Positions 10,002-21,600 of a stretch of 64,000 nt of DNA are shown piece by piece (the stretch's first letter is position 1; each line of letters starts with the position of its first letter). The notes below the pieces were generated by a model, which worked only from the letters and a program-made list of their open reading frames with translations, did no database searches and had not been told where the DNA came from. This DNA comes from Diploptera punctata (lineage: Eukaryota > Arthropoda > Insecta > Blattodea > Blaberidae). The position numbers were made by a program, and so were the translations under genes. Location: assembly GCA_030220185.1 (NCBI GenBank), contig JASPKZ010004563.1, positions 341,501 through 405,500 of the forward strand. Reading direction: 5' to 3'.

Positions 10002-10858
10002 CAGAATGTCCACAAAGTCCTGCTATCGAAACAATGTAACTTAGATCGTAAACAATTTGAGATAGAGACATGCGGTTTTTTGCAACATACTCTACATCTC
10101 TCAAAGTTTTGTTTACATTTGTTGCAGATTGTGATTTAAACGACAATGTCAACACCACAGGAAAAGACCCAATATGTATGGTGGTATGCTGAGTCTGGTA
10201 AATCACCAGTAACTGTTCAGCGAAATTTCCGCCGGCATTATGGAAGAGATCTTCCATCCAAATAGTCCATAATAAGATGGGCCGAAAAATTTGTAGCGAC
10301 TGGCAGTGTAATGGACTTGCCATGGAATGGACGACCAAGTACGAACCAAGAAACTGTCGACAATATGCAACTTGCATTTCAACACAGCCCTCAAAAATCG
10401 GTTCGTCGTGCTTCACGAGAATTGTATTTACCAAAATCAACCATTCATAAGGACTTCCACAATCGGCTAAATCTTCAGGCCTATAAAGTAAAATTACGCA
10501 AGGTTTGCTACCCACTGACTTCCCTCGGCGTGCTGAATTTGCTGATTCCATGCTGAAGGCAATGAGTATTTGCAGAGGGTGATGTTCTTTGATGAAGGGT
10601 CTTTCTTTGTGTCTGGACATGTTTACCGTCATAACGTCCGGATATAGGGTTACTGGTGATTTACCAGACTCAGCATGCCACCATACACATTGGGTCTTTC
10701 ATGAGGTGTCGTCATTGTGTTTGTATTATAATCTGCAACAAATGTAAACAAAACTTTGAGAGATGTAGAATACGTTGCAACAAACCGCATGTCTCTATCT
10801 CAAATAGTTTACGAGCTACGTTACATTGTTTTGGTAGCAGGACTTTGTGGACACGCTG
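10002..10858 (+). mobile_element. Rearranged mariner-type element with ~210-bp inverted arms
   Basis: It is flanked by TA on both sides (10000-10001, 10859-10860). Both ends begin CAG..TGTCCACAAAG. The plus strand holds the N-terminal part of a transposase: ATG at 10146, MSTPQEKTQYVWWYAESGK, then RNFRRHYGRD, a stop after PSK, and in another frame SVRRASRELYLPKSTIH. This is the helix-turn-helix region of DDE transposases of the mariner type. The right arm (10649-10858) is an inverted copy of the left arm (10002-10212), including the transposase start, so no DDE catalytic region or original 3' end remains. Inactive. Confidence 0.8.
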
Positions 10859-10925
10859 TAATATCATCGTTAAATTCCATATGGTGGGTAAAACATATTT
10901 GGAAAGCCACCAAAATATATTATGT

Positions 10926-11444
10926 ATCAATCATAATTCTTATTGTATGTATAATTTACCCTGTCAGCCGCGGTGGACTAGTGGTTATGCTCCTTGCCTC
11001 TGGTCCCGAGGGTCGCGGGTTCAAACTCGGCCGGGATCGATGGATTTTTTAGGACGGAAAAATCCAAGGAGCAAGTCCTCCGGGAGGGACTTTAAGCCGT
11101 GGGTCCCGAGACTGAAGATTTTCAGGCTCGTAAAAAATCCTTAAGGCTGAATGAAAAGGCCTCTAAGCAAAATTTACCGAATTTTCCCGTCCTAGTACTA
11201 CCTTGGTTTCCTAGATGTCAGTATGAGGCGGAACGCTGACCACGGACCACTCAAAATGACATCTATACGAAAACAAGTGTAACTAAATTAGTATGTTTCA
11301 AATTCTTCCCTGTAGGGGGGAGCGCCTAAATCTCTGTAAAGGGAAAAGATGGGCTTACAATACAATACAATAATTTAACCCTGGTGAAGTGGAAGAGAAG
11401 ACCTTACGGTCTTAACTCCATCAGGTAAAATAAATAAATTAATA
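10926..11444 (+). mobile_element. LINE-B 3' end, containing SINE-2
   Basis: The flanks read ATGTATCAATCATAATTCTT...TATAATTTA and, after the SINE, ACCCTGGTGAAGTGGAAGAG...TTAACTCCATCAGGTAAAAT. Together they match the LINE-B terminus at 45.5-45.6 kb. The target duplication is AATATATT within LINE-F. Confidence 0.75.
10966..11372 (+). mobile_element. SINE-2, full-length
   Basis: Same head, body and end as the 9.6-kb copy. It is inserted into LINE-B at TAATTTAxCCCTG, which appears on both sides (10949-10963 region and 11370-11383 region) with one base difference. This is the youngest layer of the nest. Confidence 0.9.
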
Positions 11445-11861
11445 TATTGGTAAAACATTAGTGGAATCTGTTGCAATATATGGAAGTGAGATGTGGACAA
11501 TCAATAAATATTACAAGAATAGGCCCTACACTAATAGCTCTAGAACTGGATTATTTACGTAGAAATGCCAGAAAGTCAAAATTAGAACATATCACAAATA
11601 GGGAAATTATAAACATAAAGGAAGCAGAAGAAAGCATAATTGAAAGAATTGAAGAGAAGGAATTAAAATGGTTAGGACATATTTTAAGAATGGAAGATGA
11701 GCGATGGCCAAAACAACTACGTATATCATTGGCAACCGACAAGAAAGAAGAAAAAAGGAAGACCAAAGTTAACATGGAAGGAAAGCATAAAGATATCGAT
11801 GCAAAAAAGAGGGTTAAGCATTGCAGATGCCGCGGCAGCAGCTGTAAAAAAATCGAAGATA

Positions 11862-12285
<424 letters not shown>

Positions 12286-12287
12286 TT

Positions 12288-12338
<51 letters not shown>

Positions 12339-12345
12339 TACTATT
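12286..12345 (+). repeat. (ATT)n microsatellite
   Basis: Continuation of the LINE-F tail beyond SINE-1. Confidence 0.9.
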
Positions 12346-12359
12346 ATTAATTTATTTAT

Positions 12360-12725
12360 ATACAGACTTTCAATGTTTACACATCATTCCTTACCTAAAG
12401 TTTTATTTTCATTCTCCATTCCATGTCCTCCAGTCCTCTTGTTCTCATTCCAGTTATTATTTCTTGCATCCACGAGTTTCGAAGTCTTCCTTTCTTTCTT
12501 CTTCCAGGTGGACACCATTCCAATGTCTTTCCTGGGTAACCTTTCTTCTTGCATTCGTCGTACGTGCCCATACCAATTTAATTACTTCTATCTTATATAA
12601 TCTACTGCTGAATATTTAATATTCATTTGCTCTCGTATGACAGTATGTTCTTCTAATTTTCAACATCTTGCTGCTCTCCTCAAGAAATACTATTTCTTAT
12701 TAAGTATTTTCTCTACATTGCAGTA
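12360..12725 (-). mobile_element. LINE RT-tail fragment
   Basis: The minus strand gives WYGHVRRMQEERLPRK-like sequence (TTCTTGCATTCGTCGTACGT on plus) followed by CPPGRRKKGR-type residues and MQEIITGMRTR. A related LINE lies at 28.7-29.4 kb. Many disruptions. Confidence 0.65.
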
Positions 12726-13165
12726 TTTATACATCAACCCAAATGTATTTTGTTTCACCACAGCAGCATCTTCTTCTGTATGGTCTCGGGCTGATCATGT
12801 GCCTTCTCACTTCATCCATCCACTGTTCCCTGGGTTTCCCCCTCCTCCTCCTGCCTTCAGCGTTACAATCCAGCATCATTCTTGGGATTCTATTATTCTC
12901 CATCCTCTTCAGATGTCCATACGATTTTAACCTTTGTTCTTCTATTACTTCTATCATATTATGTTTAACATTCATTATTTCTCTAATTCAGGTTCCGAAT
13001 TTTCTCCTTTCTTGATTTACTTGATGCACTTCGCCAAAAATCCATCTCTACTGTCAATTTTTTTTTTCTTCCTGTCTACCTAAAGTCCAGGTTTTTGCAG
13101 CCATACAACATAACGTATTGTACTAATGATTTAAATATTAATGTCTTGGTTTTATTTATAATATA
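12726..13165 (-). mobile_element. LINE RT-tail fragment
   Basis: The minus strand is open from 12975 to 12727 with NVKHNMIEVIEEQRLKSYGH, LKRMENNRIPR, EGRRRRGKPREQWMDEVRRH. It continues upstream (to about 13165) with an MLYGCKNLDFR-like stretch. A third LINE lineage with the same tail architecture. Confidence 0.7.
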
Positions 13166-13194
13166 TTAAATAATAATATATATATTTTTTTTTG

Positions 13195-13535
13195 AGGGTC
13201 TTTCCACTTTTCAGCGGTTGCCGTTTTACCAGCCGGCTGCTGGCCCTTCGCATCCACATGTGTCAATCACAGAGGTAGATGATCAACAGCCAGTGTAGGG
13301 GTGACATGTGGTTAGCATGTGAGTCCCCCAGCCGTTATAGCTGGTTCCTCAACCTGGAGCCGCTACTTATTGTAGCTACCCAATTGCCTCACGATGCTGG
13401 GTGGGCACCGGTCCCATACTGGCCGAAATACCATGAGAAAATTTCTTCCCCCATGGAGACTCGAACCAGCGCAAGTCCCGTAGCTCTGCGCCAAGGCTTC
13501 CTACCTTAACCGCTCGGCTACGGCGCGGGACAAAT
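13195..13535 (-). mobile_element. SINE-4 (tRNA-derived)
   Basis: The minus-strand head is GCGCCGTAGCCGAGCGGTTA with box B GGTTCGAGTCTCC, followed by CCAGTATGGGACCGGTGCCC, GTAGCTACAATAAGTAGCGG and CACCCCTACACTGGC. Copies occur at 27.3-27.9 kb and 28.3-28.7 kb. Confidence 0.75.
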
Positions 13536-13720
13536 AATAATAATAAAAATAATAATCTTTATTAGGAATTTCTCTACAATACAGTAGTTTTCCTACAATG
13601 CATTGTACATTTTACTCCTCCATACATTCCTATTCCCTGCATCACTCTCTGTTAATCCTCTCGACGCCATACTCCTATGCACTCCTTGAACCCACTGTTC
13701 TTTTGGTTAATTAATTTCCA
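13536..13720 (-). mobile_element. LINE 3'-end fragment with (ATT)n tail
   Basis: Plus-strand (AAT)n and CTTTATTAGG lead into TTGTACATTTTACTCCTCC and a tail-like coding stretch. This resembles the 3' end of a LINE read backwards. Weak. Confidence 0.45.
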
Positions 13721-13999
13721 TATAAGATACAAGTTTTGTTGTGCTGGGGGACTACTCAATTATTAAAATTAAATGATCTAAATTCTCGGTTTTTGTGACA
13801 TTCAAATGGATTAAAGCATAAATGAACGGCGTTATGCATCAACCTACTATTCGGCATTATGTAAGTTTTGAGAAAAATACGTTTAAAGTTTAAGTCAATC
13901 TTCACTATTTATAGTAGCGCCAAACTAACAATACTGGATATTGCAAGCTATTTTCTTTGTTTGACAGTTATGCATCAACAATCTAACAGCGAAAACATG

Positions 14000-14465
14000 A
14001 TACACAATGTAGATTAACATCTGGTTTAATAGCCGTTTGTTGCAAAACATAGAATCTCTGATAGGACTGGCGCGTTTGCATTTTTCCTTTAATCATAATC
14101 ATCATCATGAAAAAATTCGTTTTAGGCCATGTGACCTGTGACGGTAAACCGAACGAAGATGGTCTTGATCTTTTCACCGATGTTTTGGTCTTCCTTGGTC
14201 CCCATGTCCAGTTGGAGTATATTGGAACGCCAATTTTGGAAGTATATTTATTTCCATTCTTCTCAGATGATTTTTCCATTCTTGTCGGTATCTTTCTATA
14301 TCTTCATTTAAACTTGGCACTTCAAGTTTTTCTCTGATAATAATAGTGATCCTTTGGTGATCCAGTCTATTAATTCCTAACAGTGGGCGTAAGAAGCGCA
14401 TTTGGCTTACTCTAAGTTTATGATAATTTCTTTTATTTAAAATCCAAATTTCACTTCCTTATTTT
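14000..14465 (-). mobile_element. LINE-C-type RT-tail fragment
   Basis: The minus strand reads RRFLRPLLGINRLDHQRI, EKLEVPSLNEDIERYRQEW, KNHLRRMEINILPKLAFQYT and PTGHGDQGRPKH. A closely related minus-strand copy lies at 43.96-44.23 kb, where a TC-element interrupts it. Confidence 0.75.
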
Positions 14466-14584
14466 AGAACAGCTTTTGATGTGATGTTATGTAATCTTAG
14501 TTTTGTATCTGTCTTCAACTGTTTACCAAAATGTCTCATTTTATTTTGATTTTTTTTGTAATTTTGAATCGATGTCACTCTTAA

Positions 14585-14843
14585 CTAACTAACTCACTGG
14601 CACTATCGAACCCGAAGGTTCATGGCCGCGCAGGCATAAGCACTCCATACATCTCTATCCTGAGTTAATGTTTCCAATCATTCCCTATATAATCTACTTC
14701 CCTCAAATCATAGTTAATGTTATTCTCCTACCTAATTCTTCGTCTACCAACTTGACGTGTTCCCTCTGGTTTTCCTACAAGAAGCTGCCTTGCACATCTC
14801 TCATTCTCCATACGTGCCACATGTCCTTCCGATCGCAGTCTAC
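14585..14843 (-). mobile_element. LINE-A 3'-end fragment
   Basis: It starts at TTAACTAACTAACTCACTGG (the complement of the (TTAG)n tail), then ATGGCCGCGCAGGCATAAGC, and reads back through GKPEGTRQVGRRRIR and MENERCARQL. It is continuous with the first unit of the 274-bp array. Confidence 0.85.
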
Positions 14844-17309
14844 GAGATTTAACTGTTCTTATTATATCTGGCTTCTTATAAAGACCACGTATTTCACAGT
14901 TACGTAAGTCTTCTCCATTCACCTGTCTGCTCATCTTTCTTCAGTCCAAAAATTTTCCTAAGAATTTTATTCTCAAATACTCGAAATCTACTTTCCTCCC
15001 TTAAAGTAAGAGTCCACGTTTCACATCCTTACAATATAACTGGAAGAATAACAGTTATATATGTTCAATGTTATTCTTACGTTCTTTAATAATATATTTG
15101 AAGTTTTGGCGCTAAAAGTGATTTAACTGTTCTTATTATATCAAGCTTCTTATAAAGACCACGTATTTCACAGTTACGTAAGTCTTCTCCATTCACCTGT
15201 CTGCTCATCTTTCTTCAGTCCAAAAATTTTCCTAAGAATTTTATTCTCAAATACTCGAAATCTACTTTATTCCCTTAAAGTAAGAGTCCACGTTTAACAA
15301 CCTTACAATATAACTGGAAGAATAACAGTTATATATGTTCAATGTTATTCTTACGTTCTTTAATAATATATTTGAAGATTTGGCGCTAAAAGTGATTTAA
15401 CTGTTCTTATTATATCAAGCTTCTTATAAAGACCACGTATTTCACAGTTACGTAAGTCTTCTCCATTCACCTGTCTGCTCATCTTTCTTCAGTCCAAAAA
15501 TTTTCCTAAGAATTTTATTCTCAAATACTCGAAATCTACTTTCCTCCCTTAAAGTAAGAGTCCACGTTTCACATCCTTACAATATAACTGGAAGAATAAC
15601 AGTTATATATGTTCAATGTTATTCTTACGTTCTTTAATAATATATTTGAAGATTTGGCGCTAAAAGTGATTTAACTGTTCTTATTATATCAAGCTTCTTA
15701 TAAAGACCACGTATTTCACAGTTACGTAAGTCTTCTCCATTCACCTGTCTGCTCATCTTTCTTCAGTCCAAAAATTTTCCTAAGAATTTTATTCTCAAAT
15801 ACTCGAAATCTACTTTATTCCCTTAAAGTAAGAGTCCACGTTTAACAACCTTACAATATAACTGGAAGAATAACAGTTATATATGTTCAATGTTATTCTT
15901 ACGTTCTTTAATAATATATTTGAAGATTTGGCGCTAAAAGTGATTTAACTGTTCTTATTATATCAAGCTTCTTATAAAGACCACGTATTTCACAGTTACG
16001 TAAGTCTTCTCCATTCACCTGTCTGCTCATCTTTCTTCAGTCCAAAATTTCCCTAAGAATTTTATTCTCAAATACTCGAAATCTACTTTATTCCCTTAAA
16101 GTAAGAGTCCACGTTTCACAACCTTACAATATAACTGGAAGAATAACAGTTATATATGTTCAATGTTATTCTTACGTTCTTTAATAATATATTTGAAGAT
16201 TTGGCGCTAAAAGTGATTTAACTGTTCTTATTATATCTGGCTTCTTATAAAGACCACGTATTTCACAGTTACGTAAGTCTTCTCCATTCACCTGTCTGCT
16301 CATCTTTCTTCAGTCCAAAAATTTCCCTAAGAATTTTATTCTCAAATACTCGAAATCTACTTTATTCCCTTAAAGTAAGAGTCCACGTTTCACAACCTTA
16401 CAATATAACTGGAAGAATAACAGTTATATATGTTCAATGTTATTCTTACGTTCTTTAATAATATATTTGAAGATTTGGCGCTAAAAGTGATTTAACTGTT
16501 CTTATTATATCAAGCTTCTTATAAAGACCACGTATTTCACAGTTACGTAAGTCTTCTCCATTCACCTGTCTGCTCATCTTTCTTCAGTCCAAAAATTTCC
16601 CTAAGAATTTTATTCTCAAATACTCGAAATCTACTTTATTCCCTTAAAGTAAGAGTCCACGTTTCACATCCTTACAATATAACTGGAAGAATAACAGTTA
16701 TATATGTTCAATGTTATTCTTACGTTCTTTAATAATATATTTGAAGATTTGGCGCTAAAAGTGATTTAACTGTTCTTATTATATCAAGCTTCTTATAAAG
16801 ACCACGTATTTCACAGTTACGTAAGTCTTCTCCATTCACCTGTCTGCTCATCTTTCTTCAGTCCAAAAATTTCCCTAAGAATTTTATTCTCAAATACTCG
16901 AAATCTACTTTATTCCCTTAAAGTAAGAGTCCACGTTTCACATCCTTACAATATAACTGGAAGAATAACAGTTATATATGTTCAATGTTATTCTTACGTT
17001 CTTTAATAATATATTTGAAGATTTGGCGCTAAAAGTGATTTAACTGTTCTTATTATATCAAGCTTCTTATAAAGACCACGTATTTCACAGTTACGTAAGT
17101 CTTCTCCATTCACCTGTCTGCTCATCTTTCTTCAGTCCAAAAATTTCCCTAAGAATTTTATTCTCAAATACTCGAAATCTACTTTATTCCCTTAAAGTAA
17201 GAGTCCACGTTTCACATCCTTACAATATAACTGGAATAATAGCAGTTATATATTTTCAATGTTATTCTTACGTTCTTTAATAATATATTTGAAGATTTGG
17301 CGCTAAAAG
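14844..17309. repeat. 274-bp tandem satellite, nine units, derived from LINE-A
   Basis: Unit boundaries (GTGATTTAACTGTTC) fall at 15118, 15392, 15666, 15940, 16213, 16487, 16761, 17035 and 17309, a period of 274 bp (one unit of 273). About 200 bp of each unit is antisense LINE-A RT tail (CACCTGTCTGCTCATC, ATTCTCAAATACTCGAAATC). The other ~70 bp (GTTATTCTTACGTTCTTTAA to TTTGGCGCTAAAAGTG) is not LINE-A. Units 1 and 3 share CTTTCCTCCC and CACATCC; units 2 and 4 share CTTTATTCCC and AACAACC, so a dimeric amplification step is visible. Later units are more uniform. Confidence 0.95.
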
Positions 17310-17404
17310 TGTGCATACACTTACTTCATTAGCCAGTGCTACAGATGACATCAAAAGTTCAATTATTTAAAAATTGCGCTTAGCCGGTTGATGCATAACA
17401 CCGT

Positions 17405-17764
17405 CCAAAAATCAACGGGAATGTAACTGATGTTGAAATGTCAGTTTGTGTTTATATTTTGAACATGTTGTAACGTCTGTGAGAGAACAATTTCCTGAAA
17501 TCTCCTTAACTCCGCAACCTGCATTTTCCGGTATCAACACAAACGTTTTCTACATTTGTTTCTATCTGAGATGGCTTTACAAACGAGCGCACAAAAGCTC
17601 CGGGAATATCAAACCCCTTCTCCTGCGGTTATGCGGTTTCATTTTCACAACTTCGGTATATCGATTTTTATCTAGAATGACCTGTGCAAATTCATCTAAT
17701 TAAAAGTTTCTCATCCTAGTTTTTGTCCATCTCACCTTACATGTGCTTTTACATGTCACATGTT
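17405..17764. other. No recognised feature
   Basis: The plus strand is open 17446-17703 without features I recognise. Slightly less A+T-rich than its surroundings. No repeat partner in the window. Confidence 0.35.
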
Positions 17765-17915
17765 ACCCGGGCCTAACAGTTACACGACCTGTCGGGAGGG
17801 GGATTCTAAACTGTGGATCACACAGAAGAGCATGGAAGGCCTCCCCGAATGAGTGATCAGCTCAATGTCAGGGCCTCCTCCGAGACAACACAACGTTAAG
17901 ACAAAACTCACCATT
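17765..17915 (+). repeat. Interspersed repeat R, copy 1
   Basis: GACCTGTCGGGAGG, GGATCACACA, CCGAATGAGTGATCAGCTCA, GACAACAC and GTTAAGAC blocks recur in the same order at 30065-30237. Function unknown; no box A or B seen. Confidence 0.7.
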
Positions 17916-17947
17916 CTTAAACACACACACAAACACACACATATTCA

Positions 17948-18582
17948 ATTTTGAAGAAGTAATCAAATTCAAATGCCTAGGAACAATAATTACAAATAGG
18001 AATGAGATGCAAAAAAAAAAATTAAACATAGGCTCAATCTGGAAATGCGTGTTAGAGGGAATCTTATCGTCGCAACTTCTCTCAAAAAACATTAAACTGT
18101 AAATATATAAAAGTGTTATTCTACCAGTTATATTATATGGATGCCGAAATATGGACTCTTACTTTAAGGAAGGAAAAAAGATTACGAGTATTTGATAAAT
18201 AAAACACTTGAGTAAACTTTTGAATCAAAGGGAGATGAACAGACAGGTGAATGGAGAAAACTACATAACAGTGAGCTACATTATCTTTATAACAAACCAG
18301 AATATATAATAAGAACATTTACTTTTCTAGACTGTGATGTACAGGACATGTGGCACGAATTAGGAATGAAAGAGGGGCATGAAACTTCATGAAGGAAAAC
18401 CAGTGAGAAAGCTAGGCCAAGAATGAGGTAGGAAAAAAAATAACCACGATTTGAAGGAAGTAGATTATACAGCGGACAACTGGAAAACATTAGCTCAGGA
18501 TAGGGATGTATGAAGAGCTTATGTCGGTGCGTCCAAGAGCCTGAGGGTTCAATGTACAGGCTAATTGGTTAGTTAGGTATTT
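17948..18582 (+). mobile_element. LINE-A 3' fragment
   Basis: It reads from FEEVIKFKCLGTIITNRNEM through the WTLTLRKEKRLRVF segment, QTGEWRKLHNSEL-like residues and the GHVARIRNERGA-like tail, to a GGTTAGTTAGG end. Several stops. The minisatellite begins 60 bp downstream. Confidence 0.85.
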
Positions 18583-18639
18583 ATGGCAGACATTTCTTAA
18601 AATTTTGCTTTAATTGTGCATTCCCACTTAATTTCAAGG

Positions 18640-21600
18640 TATTTACACGTGTGACTATATTTACACGTGTGACTATATTTACACGTGTGACTATATTTAC
18701 ACGTGTGACTATATTTACACGTGTGACTATATTTACACGTGTGACTATATTTACACGTGTGACTATATTTACACGTGTGACTATATTTACACGTGTGACT
18801 ATATTTACACGTGTGACTATATTTACACGTGTGACTATATTTACACGTGTGACTATATTTACAGGTGTGACTATATTTACAGGTGTGACTATATTTACAG
18901 GTGTGACTATATTTACAGGTGTGACTATATTTACAGGTGTGACTATATTTACAGGTGTGACTATATTTACAGGCGTGACTATATTTACAGGCGTGACTAT
19001 ATTTACAGGCGTGACTATATTTACAGGCGTGACTATATTTACAGGCGTGACTATATTTACAGGCGTGACTATATTTACAGGCGTGACTATATTTACAGGC
19101 GTGACTATATTTACAGGCGTGACTATATTTACAGGCGTGACTATATTTACAGGCGTGACTATATTTACAGGCGTGACTATATTTACAGGCGTGACTATAT
19201 TTACAGGCGTGACTATATTTACAGGCGTGACTATATTTACAGGCGTGACTATATTTACAGGCGTGACTATATTTACAGGCGTGACTATATTTACAGGCGT
19301 GACTATATTTACAGGCGTGACTATATTTACAGGCGTGACTATATTTACAGGCGTGACTATATTTACAGGCGTGACTATATTTACAGGCGTGACTATATTT
19401 ACAGGCGTGACTATATTTACAGGCGTGACTATATTTCCAGGTGTGACTATATTTACAGGTGTGACTATATTTACAGGTGTGACTATATTTACAGGTGTGA
19501 CTATATTTACAGGTGTGACTATATTTACAGGTGTGACTATATTTACAGGTGTGACTATATTTACAGGTGTGACTATATTTACAGGTGTGACAATATTTAC
19601 AGGTGTGACAATATTTACAGGTGTGACTATATTTACAGGTGTGACTATATTTCCAGGTGTGACTATATTTACAGGTGTGACTATATTTACAGGTGTGACT
19701 ATATTTACAGGTGTGACTATATTTACAGGTGTGACTATATTTACAGGTGTGACTATATTTACAGGTGTGACTATATTTACAGGTGTGACTATATTTACAG
19801 GTGTGACTATATTTACAGGTGTGACTATATTTACAGGTGTGACTATATTTACAGGTGTGACTATATTTACAGGTGTGACTATATTTACAGGTGTGACTAT
19901 ATTTCCAGGTGTGACTATATTTCCAGGTGTGACTATATTTCCAGGTGTGACTATATTTCCAGGTGTGACTATATTTCCAGGTGTGACTATATTTCCAGGT
20001 GTGACTATATTTCCACGTGTGACTATATTTCCACGTGTGACTATATTTCCACGTGTGACTATATTTCCACGTGTGACTATATTTCCACGTGTGACTATAT
20101 TTCCACGTGTGACTATATTTCCACGTGTGACTATATTTCCACGTGTGACTATATTTCCACGTGTGACTATATTTCCACGTGTGACTATATTTCCAGGTGT
20201 GACTATATTTCCAGGTGTGACTATATTTCGAGGTGTGACTATATTTACAGGTGTGACTATATTTACAGTTGTGACTATATTTACAGGTGTGACTATATTT
20301 CCAGGTGTGACTATATTTCCAGGTGTGACTATATTTACAGGTGTGACTATATTTCCAGGTGTGACTATATTTCCAGGTGTGACTATATTTCCAGGTGTGA
20401 CTATATTTCCAGGTGTGACTATATTTCCAGGTGTGACTATATTTCCAGGTGTGACTATATTTCCAGGTGTGACTATATTTCCAGGTGTGACTATATTTCC
20501 AGGTGTGACTATATTTCCAGGTGTGACTATATTTCCAGGTGTGACTATATTTCCAGGTGTGACTATATTTCCAGGTGTGACTATATTTCCAGGTGTGACT
20601 ATATTTCCAGGTGTGACTATATTTCCAGGTGTGACTATATTTCCAGGTGTGACTATATTTCCAGGTGTGACTATATTTCCAGGTGTGACTATATTTCCAG
20701 GTGTGACTATATTTCCAGGTGTGACTATATTTCCAGGTGTGACTATATTTCCAGGTGTGACTATATTTCCAGGTGTGACTATATTTACAGGTGTGACTAT
20801 ATTTACAGGTGTGACTATATTTACAGGTGTGACTATATTTACAGGTGTGACTATATTTACAGGTGTGACTACATTTACAGGTGTGACTACATTTACAGGT
20901 GTGACTACATTTACAGGTGTGACTACATTTACAGGTGTGACTACATTTACAGGTGTGACTACATTTACAGGTGTGACTACATTTACAGGTGTGACTACAT
21001 TTACAGGTGTGACTACATTTACAGGTGTGACTACATTTACAGGTGTGACTACATTTACATGTGTGACTACATTGGGGGGGGGGAACACATCTACAGGTGT
21101 GACTACATTTACAGGTGTGTGCCACATTAACAGGGTGTGACTACATTTACAGGTGTGACTACATTTACAGGTGTGACTACATTTACAGGTGTGACTACAT
21201 TTACAGGTGTGACTACATTTACAGGTGTGACTACATTTACAGGTGTGACTACATTTACAGGTGTGACTACATTTACAGGTGTGACTACATTTACAGGTGT
21301 GACTATATTTACAGGTGTGACTATATTTACAGGTGTGACTATATTTCCAGGTGTGACTATATTTCCAGGTGTGACTATATTTCCAGGTGTGACTATATTT
21401 ACAGGTGTGACTATATTTACAGGTGTGACTATATTTACAGGTGTGACTATATTTACAGGTGTGACTATATTTACAGGTGTGACTATATTTACAGGTGTGA
21501 CTATATTTACAGGTGTGACTATATTTACAGGTGTGACTATATTTACAGGTGTGACTATATTTACAGGTGTGACTATATTTACAGGTGTGACTATATTTAC

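Larger units (their letters stand above)
13826..17404. mobile_element. TIR-bounded block enclosing LINE fragments and a satellite
   Basis: ACGGCGTTATGCATCAACC at 13826-13844 and its complement at 17386-17404 match at 18 of 19 positions. A further direct copy of GTTATGCATCAAC lies at 13968-13980. Between them are a LINE-C-type fragment, a LINE-A fragment and the 274-bp array. TAGCGCCAAA near 13916 and TTTGGCGCTA near 17297 are also inverted. I infer a non-autonomous TIR element enlarged by insertions and tandem amplification; no target duplication was found. Confidence 0.45.

Noticed and set aside
9949..10632. 227-codon minus-strand open frame as a gene
   Set aside because: It is the antisense shadow of the mariner N-terminal coding region and its TIR, and shows no domain.
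14844..17309. CRISPR-like array from regular repeats
   Set aside because: The whole 274-bp unit is repeated, with no short repeat plus unique spacers, and the sequence is eukaryotic and LINE-derived.
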